The notes under the pieces are model-generated. The model did no database searches. It was not told the DNA's origin and worked only from the letters and a program-made list of their open reading frames with translations. From contig NZ_FUXU01000037.1 in NCBI RefSeq assembly GCF_900167155.1, positions 1-42,111 on the forward strand: DNA of 42,111 nucleotides. Reading direction: 5' to 3'. Source of the stretch: Enterovibrio nigricans DSM 22720 (GTDB lineage: Bacteria; Pseudomonadota; Gammaproteobacteria; Enterobacterales; Vibrionaceae). The position numbers were made by a program, and so were the translations under genes. Positions 37,816-42,111 of this stretch are shown here, one piece after another (position 1 is the first letter of the stretch; every line of letters starts with the position of its first letter).

Positions 37816-38320
37816 GAGAGCTCCTCATAAACATCCAAAGTCCCATCATGCCGAACAGAAAACCTAACGCAGCAAGCACATCGGAGATTTTGAGTGTTTT
37901 CTCTAGCCGATAAACGTCCTCTCTTATTTGTTTAAGTTGTTGCAAAGCCTGAGAGTCAAAGGACGATACATGCCCATTTTGCGCGATATTTTCGGAGGCT
38001 TTTAAGGCTAGTTGTTCTGAATCGACAACAAACGTTGCTACATGACCCGCCCCTAAGTTAACCCTGAAATGGTGGTCGATAGGTTTCGAGGCTATAAATA
38101 CAAAATCACCTTTATCACCCACTTCAACAATGCCCAGTGACTGACCATCAGCCTCAGAGACTTCTACTATTGTTCCTTTTCTGGCGAATGCACCATTGGA
38201 AAAACCAACCTCACCATGAATTTCACTGCCTTCTACGTGCGTAAAGTGCACAACCTTGTGCGCCTCGGCGGCAAACACGAACAACGCGTTTATCAGGAGC
38301 ACACCAAATAGCTTCATCAT
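37805..38320 (-). CDS. nikL: NikL, accessory subunit of ECF nickel transporter
   Basis: A 171-residue protein with an N-terminal signal segment (about 1-20, ending AEA), a periplasmic beta-rich domain (about 21-110) with several His, a coiled-coil (about 118-140) and a C-terminal membrane helix (about 146-166, LAALGFLFGMMGLWMFM). This matches NikL-type components that stand between NikM and NikQ in proteobacterial nickel ECF systems and replace NikN. It lies 5 bases after nikM. The function is inferred mostly from topology and position. Confidence 0.8.
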   Translation of the reverse strand: MMKLFGVLLINALFVFAAEAHKVVHFTHVEGSEIHGEVGFSNGAFARKGTIVEVSEADGQSLGIVEVGDKGDFVFIASKPIDHHFRVNLGAGHVATFVVDSEQLALKASENIAQNGHVSSFDSQALQQLKQIREDVYRLEKTLKISDVLAALGFLFGMMGLWMFMRSSRGQ

Positions 38321-38325
38321 TTATC

Positions 38326-38952
38326 CTACCTATACTGCATGACAGAAACGAAAAAATCAGGTTTGGCTTTCATGAGAAAATACACGGCAAAACCAGAAAC
38401 AAACGCTTCGACAATTGCTACAGGCACGTTTGTAATCAACACTAACTTGGCTGCAAGCTGAAAACTCTCACCAGACATAGACAAGGCACTCGCCACTAAA
38501 CAACCGCTCATGATGATGCTAACGCCACCCCCTAATCCGCCTATAATGGCGAGCATCTTCGCCGTTAGGCCTTTATTCAGTGCAAATTTTCTAAACGCGA
38601 GTCCGACCAAAAGTGCAGGGAAGGCGATGTTGAATACATTGACACCGAGTACGAGAATCCCGCCATACCCGAAAAATACCGCCTGCAATAGAATGGCGAT
38701 TGCTACGGCAGGAAAAACTGCCCATCCGAGCGTTATTCCCATTAAGCCACTCAGAATTAAATGCACGCTGGATGCCGTTAAAAAGGCTGGGAGGTGAATC
38801 AATGAAGCAACGAAAAACACGGCACAAAATAGTGCCGCTTGTGGTGTTTTTTCTGGTGTTAATTGCTTTAAACCAATCGCTACAAACAGCGTTGAAACAA
38901 CGCCGCCAGCGATAAGTATTTCTGGCGATAATACACCGTCAACTATATGCAT
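38326..38952 (-). CDS. nikM: NikM/CbiM, nickel-binding S-component
   Basis: A 208-residue membrane protein beginning MHIVDGVLSPEILIAGG. In this family the N-terminal Met-His and a following His coordinate the metal, which fixes the start at 38952 rather than any upstream codon. About seven hydrophobic segments follow, including HLILSGLMGITLGW, with a conserved His. Its ATG overlaps the nikK stop (TAATG). It is the metal-specificity subunit; neighbouring hydrogenase genes argue for nickel over cobalt. Confidence 0.9.
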   Translation of the reverse strand: MHIVDGVLSPEILIAGGVVSTLFVAIGLKQLTPEKTPQAALFCAVFFVASLIHLPAFLTASSVHLILSGLMGITLGWAVFPAVAIAILLQAVFFGYGGILVLGVNVFNIAFPALLVGLAFRKFALNKGLTAKMLAIIGGLGGGVSIIMSGCLVASALSMSGESFQLAAKLVLITNVPVAIVEAFVSGFAVYFLMKAKPDFFVSVMQYR

Positions 38953-39755
38953 TATTTGAAATCTCTGGCTTGAACCCAAATAACAGCATCTTGAGAAAGT
39001 TCTTCACCATTCAGTTCTTTTTCTGAACCGACTGCTAGCGCTGAAAAACCCCAAAATCCTTCGTGTGGTATACTGTAATGAAACACGCCATTGGAATCTG
39101 TCTTAATCGTTTGGGTTACAAAAACATCGCTAGGTAATGATACTTTTTGTTCATCACTGTATTTATTGTTTTCAGTATCTAAGTCGTAGTTTACAAATTC
39201 GACTTCAACATCCGCATTAGGAACAGGTTTTCCGTTACTTTTAACGACACCTGAAAAATTACTGCCTGTTAAAATTGCATACGGTGCAACCATTGGAACT
39301 ATTTCGGCATTGAGGCCAAGCTCTTTGTCCCAATGCGTAGGAAAGGCGCCAACATTGATGATTGATTTAGTAAACTGTTGAATATATTTATTTTCTGGCT
39401 TATCAAAATAGGGCTGAGGGGCAAGGACAAAGATATGGTCGCCTAGCGCCTTAAAATTGTATTCTGCTTGCCATGCATCTCCCGTGTTTGTGGCACTTGT
39501 CCAGCGTAGAGGCTGAAGCGTCTCCGTCACATCTTTCAAACCCTCTTTATCCCATACGTGAAGAGATATTGGCTTTTCCATCGGCATGACTGGCCCGCCA
39601 TCGGCGGGGTGTGAGAATGGCATTTTAAGTGTTTGAGTACCACCATCTTCCAATAGCGTCTCAGGGATCAATACCACTTGAAAGTGCGCCAGAGCTGAAA
39701 CGGGTAACAAAGCTAACAACACCCACGGCATTACATTTTTTAATGGTCCATTCAC
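38952..39755 (-). CDS. nikK: NikK, periplasmic DUF4198 nickel-uptake protein
   Basis: A 267-residue exported protein. A signal peptide (NVMPWVLLALLPVSALA) is followed by HFQVVLIPE, where the His next to the cleavage site may bind metal, and then a beta-rich DUF4198 domain and an Ig-like C-terminal half (about 155-260, SNFSGVVKSNGKPVPNADVEVE cut into segments of that type). DUF4198 genes stand upstream of nikMLQO in several bacteria and are called nikK. The start is GTG at 39755, eight bases after AAAGGAG; a GTG at 39764 is too close to that site. It is the first gene of the nickel operon. Confidence 0.8.
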   Translation of the reverse strand: MNGPLKNVMPWVLLALLPVSALAHFQVVLIPETLLEDGGTQTLKMPFSHPADGGPVMPMEKPISLHVWDKEGLKDVTETLQPLRWTSATNTGDAWQAEYNFKALGDHIFVLAPQPYFDKPENKYIQQFTKSIINVGAFPTHWDKELGLNAEIVPMVAPYAILTGSNFSGVVKSNGKPVPNADVEVEFVNYDLDTENNKYSDEQKVSLPSDVFVTQTIKTDSNGVFHYSIPHEGFWGFSALAVGSEKELNGEELSQDAVIWVQARDFK

Positions 39756-40280
39756 GTTAAACACTCCTTTAAATCAAATAAAAATCTATCCAATAACCTA
39801 CCGAAATACGCATTGAAAATTACGCATCGATAAAAACACCAAAAACGAACCATAACGGCTTAACGATGATTCATGAAATTAAATGACCATTTGAATGTTA
39901 TTTATATGCATTGCATCAATCTTTAATTATTAGATTGCACGTGTTCTTTTTATTAAACCTAAACATCAACCCACATCTAAATAATTAAATTCATTCATGC
40001 GTACGTAGCTAATGTAATTGTCGTAATTTTGTGGGAGTATTTTTCACTTTAAATATTAATATGTTGTTTATTATGAATGATATATGCTATTTCTAATACT
40101 ATGGTACTGTATAAGTTGTGTATCTATTGTTATTTGTTTATTGATAGTGAGATGCCTAGTAATAAAGTCATACTTAAGTATGGTTGTCTTAATGAGGATC
40201 AATCTTAAAGGTATTTTGACAGGAGGGATTATCTTAATATTTTGATTTTAATGGGTTTGAAATGGTTTTCATTTGTGCAT
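39756..40280. other. AT-rich intergenic region upstream of the nickel operon
   Basis: About 525 bases with markedly higher AT content than the genes around it, and no convincing ORF or RNA. It must contain the promoter for nikKMLQO. A perfect 14-base palindrome is at 40169-40182 and a weaker inverted repeat CAATCT-N9-AGATTG at 39917-39937. It marks the border between the metabolic island and the housekeeping-like rhlE. Confidence 0.5.
40169..40182. repeat. 14-base perfect palindrome CATACTTAAGTATG
   Basis: A perfect palindrome with no spacer lies about 410 bases upstream of nikK. It could be a repressor operator. It does not have the long spacer of the enterobacterial NikR site (GTATGA-N16-TCATAC), although its half site resembles GTATG. 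Confidence 0.35.
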
Positions 40281-40311
40281 AAAAAAAGCGGCAATCTAAT
40301 GAATGCCGCTT
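40281..40311 (-). terminator. Rho-independent terminator of rhlE
   Basis: On the minus strand AAGCGGCA pairs with TGCCGCTT around a 10-base loop, followed by a run of Ts (seven As on the plus strand, 40281-40287). It is about 43 bases after the rhlE stop. Confidence 0.85.
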
Positions 40312-40353
40312 CGATGCTTGTTTACGACTGAGTAAACATCACTGAGGAGGGGA

Positions 40354-41844
40354 TTAGTTGCCCCAGCTAGTTTTCACACTGTCACTTGAAGGACGGCTTT
40401 TGCCTGCGGGTCTACGTGATTGACCTTGACCATTGTTACCTTGGTTAGGACGATTTCCTTGCGGCTTACGCGCAGGTTGAGCGCTTGTATTACCACCTTG
40501 AGCTGGCTTATTGCCATTCTCGCGACGTGGTTTGTTATCCGCCGCGCTGCCTTCTTTCTTTTCGGTACGATTAGGGTTGCGTGGCTTGCTTTTTCCAAAG
40601 TTTGATTTTTTCTTTTGCCCTGCAAACTTTGAATCACCATTAGCCATATTTGGTCTTTTAGGTTTCTTCGGCTTAATAGGGCGCGTATCTAGTTTTGATT
40701 CTGGTAGCGTGTTATCCGTTTTAAAGCCTTGCAACTCTAGTCGTGGTAGCACTTGTTGGATGAGACGCTCAATACCAAAAAGATCATCGGCCTCATCGGC
40801 ACTGACTAATGATATCGCTTTACCTGATTCCCCCGCACGACCAGTACGACCAATACGGTGAACGTAGTCTTCTGACACGTGTGGAATTTCGAAGTTAACC
40901 ACTTGTGGAAGCTGTGGAATATCGATGCCTCGTGCTGCGATGTCAGTGGCAACGAGAACGCGTACATCACCTGTTTTGAAATCAGCCAGCGCTTTAGTTC
41001 GTGCACTTTGGCTTTTGTTTCCATGAATAGGGGCTGATGTAATGCCTTCTTCCGTCAGGAAGTGAGACAATTTATTCGCACCGTGTTTCGTACGGGTGAA
41101 TACCAATACCTGCTTCCAGTTACCATCTTTGATCAACTTGGATAGCATCGCTGGTTTCTTTTTCTTGTCAGCTGGGTAGATGCATTGCTCAACCGTACGT
41201 GCCGTTGAGTTCGCTGGTGTCACTGAAATTTCAACTGGGTTGTTTACCAAGCCTTTTGCAAGCGTGCGAATCTCATCAGAGAAGGTTGCAGAGAACAGTA
41301 AGTTCTGACGGTTCTTTGGCAACAAATCAAGGATTCGTTTGATGTCGCGGAAGAAACCCATGTCCAACATGCGGTCTGCTTCGTCCAGAACGAGCACTTC
41401 AAGTTGAGAGAACTTCACTGCATTTTGCTGGTAAAGGTCTAACAAGCGGCCAGGTGTCGCCACCAGAATGTCAGTCCCTTTGCGAAGACTCATTAACTGT
41501 GGGTTGATCTTCACACCACCAAACACAACACTTGAGCGCAAGTTAAGATGACAGCTATAGCCGACCGCGTTTTCTTGGATCTGCGCAGCTAGCTCACGAG
41601 TAGGGGTTAGAATCAACGCACGTACGTGGTTGCTTTTAGCTCGAGGGCCGTGGCTTAAACGCTCAAGAATTGGAAGAACAAAACCTGCCGTTTTACCTGT
41701 TCCCGTCTGCGCTGCGGCCATCACGTCTTTGCCTTCCAATACGGCAGGGATCGCCTGTGCTTGGATTGGAGACGGTGTGTCGTAACCTTTATCTTTAATG
41801 GCACGAAGAATTGGAGCAGAGAGACCGAGTGAGGTAAAACTCAT
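40354..41844 (-). CDS. rhlE: RhlE-type DEAD-box RNA helicase
   Basis: A 496-residue ATP-dependent RNA helicase. Motifs in order: Q motif with [27 protein letters not shown], Ia [54 protein letters not shown] and [12 protein letters not shown]. After about residue 380 there is a basic, Gly/Asn/Gln/Pro-rich tail typical of RhlE. The start is the ATG at 41844 ([13 protein letters not shown]); an upstream extension has no homology to the family. The sequence looks like Vibrionaceae RhlE and is probably native chromosome, not part of the autotrophy set. Confidence 0.93.
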   Translation of the reverse strand: MSFTSLGLSAPILRAIKDKGYDTPSPIQAQAIPAVLEGKDVMAAAQTGTGKTAGFVLPILERLSHGPRAKSNHVRALILTPTRELAAQIQENAVGYSCHLNLRSSVVFGGVKINPQLMSLRKGTDILVATPGRLLDLYQQNAVKFSQLEVLVLDEADRMLDMGFFRDIKRILDLLPKNRQNLLFSATFSDEIRTLAKGLVNNPVEISVTPANSTARTVEQCIYPADKKKKPAMLSKLIKDGNWKQVLVFTRTKHGANKLSHFLTEEGITSAPIHGNKSQSARTKALADFKTGDVRVLVATDIAARGIDIPQLPQVVNFEIPHVSEDYVHRIGRTGRAGESGKAISLVSADEADDLFGIERLIQQVLPRLELQGFKTDNTLPESKLDTRPIKPKKPKRPNMANGDSKFAGQKKKSNFGKSKPRNPNRTEKKEGSAADNKPRRENGNKPAQGGNTSAQPARKPQGNRPNQGNNGQGQSRRPAGKSRPSSDSVKTSWGN

Positions 41845-41923
41845 ATATTTATTTCTCAACAAGATGACGTTCAATGTAGAACGTTGGCCGATCATTCGGC
41901 GCGTTTAGGACCAAAGGGGCGCT

Positions 41924-41952
41924 ATTCTGCGCCTTTCGTGGTGGTAGGGCAA
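41924..41952 (-). promoter_or_regulatory. Candidate sigma-70 promoter of rhlE
   Basis: On the minus strand TTGCCC (41947-41952), a 17-base spacer and CAGAAT (41924-41929) are followed by a GC-rich discriminator AGCGCC. Each hexamer matches 4 of 6 consensus bases. The -10 region lies inside an imperfect inverted repeat. Transcription would start about 70 bases before the rhlE ATG. Confidence 0.45.
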
Positions 41953-42015
41953 TGAATATCTGGGATTCAACGCGTAAAACCTTTACCAAAAAGGACATAA
42001 GGTGACGTTTCCACC

Positions 42016-42111
42016 GGCTTTGTTGCTTAATTCGGTTGGAAGACATGGCAGCCTAAAGTTGTTCGGTTCTTAAGCAATATACTGAGTTTCAGGCATACCC
42101 AGTCCTGTAAG
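42016..42111 (-). mobile_element. 3' end of the same IS, right copy, inverted
   Basis: These 96 bases are the exact reverse complement of 202-297. They contain the terminal repeat (GGCTTTGTTGCTTAATTC) and the last 13 codons of the transposase. The copy lies about 170 bases upstream of rhlE. Only the inward-facing end is seen, as on the left. Confidence 0.85.
42070..42111 (-). CDS. IS5-family transposase, last 13 codons
   Basis: The reverse strand reads LTGLGMPETQYIA and then TAA at 42070-42072, identical to the C-terminus of the left copy. The gene is partial because the window ends inside it. Confidence 0.75.
   Translation of the reverse strand, partial: LTGLGMPETQYIA

Noticed and set aside
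41849-42046. Open frame of 65 codons upstream of rhlE running into the IS
   Set aside because: It crosses the IS boundary, has no ribosome site and no recognisable sequence; it is chance.
1-42111. CRISPR arrays, tRNA or rRNA genes
   Set aside because: Scanning by eye found no regularly spaced repeats and no tRNA- or rRNA-like sequence.

Overview
The window looks like a marine gammaproteobacterium, most likely Vibrionaceae or a close relative. That placement rests on the general look of the RhlE-type DEAD-box helicase at the right end and on moderate GC content, so it is an inference. The content is an almost complete genetic kit for hydrogen-driven CO2 fixation (Knallgas-type chemolithoautotrophy), comparable in gene content to the hox/hyp/cbb regions of Cupriavidus necator. 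Identical 96-bp ends of an IS5-family (IS903-like) element lie in inverted orientation at the two extremities, so the window either ends in multicopy IS elements or is the inside of an IS-bounded segment.

Layout. 1-297: IS end. 298-718: cbbR (LysR regulator), cut after about 140 codons by the IS. 767-3157 (-): cbbO. 3158-3577: regulatory gap with a LysR-type box. 3578-5662 (+): transketolase cbbT with an in-frame TGA at codon 65. 5691-5732: strong hairpin terminator. 5877-5963: enhancer-like repeat, IHF consensus and sigma-54 promoter. 6106-11800 (+): hoxFUYHWI, the NAD-reducing soluble hydrogenase with its protease and HoxI. 12081-12097: second sigma-54 promoter. 12144-26958 (+): hypAB-hoxA-hypCDE-hupE-hypF-hoxBC, a second protease gene, a hybrid kinase and a receiver-kinase. 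These cover NiFe(CN)2CO cofactor assembly, a nickel permease, the H2-sensing regulatory hydrogenase and its signalling proteins. 26990-29714 (-): cbbLSQ (form I RuBisCO and activase AAA+). 30228-34918 (+): cbbA, cbbP, cbbF, cbbZ and an IMPase-family gene. 35020-39755 (-): nikKMLQO-type ECF nickel importer plus an NreB-like MFS exporter. 40354-41844 (-): rhlE. 42016-42111: the second IS end.

How it works together (family knowledge plus inference): HoxBC senses H2 and signals through a kinase to the NtrC-type activator HoxA. HoxA with sigma-54 would switch on hoxF and hypA. NikKMLQO and HupE supply nickel, and HypA-F with HoxW mature the hydrogenase. HoxFUYHI makes NADH from H2. RuBisCO, kept active by CbbQ/CbbO, and the Calvin enzymes use that reductant. 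Glyceraldehyde-3-phosphate dehydrogenase, phosphoglycerate kinase, pentose epimerase and isomerase are not here and would have to come from central metabolism.

The main oddity is damage. Five genes are broken as written: cbbR (IS truncation), cbbT (TGG to TGA), and hoxY, the hybrid kinase and cbbZ (each one base short, two of them at a G6 run where G7 restores the frame). Either the pathway is decaying or held by slippage, or the assembly carries homopolymer errors. The sequence alone cannot decide.
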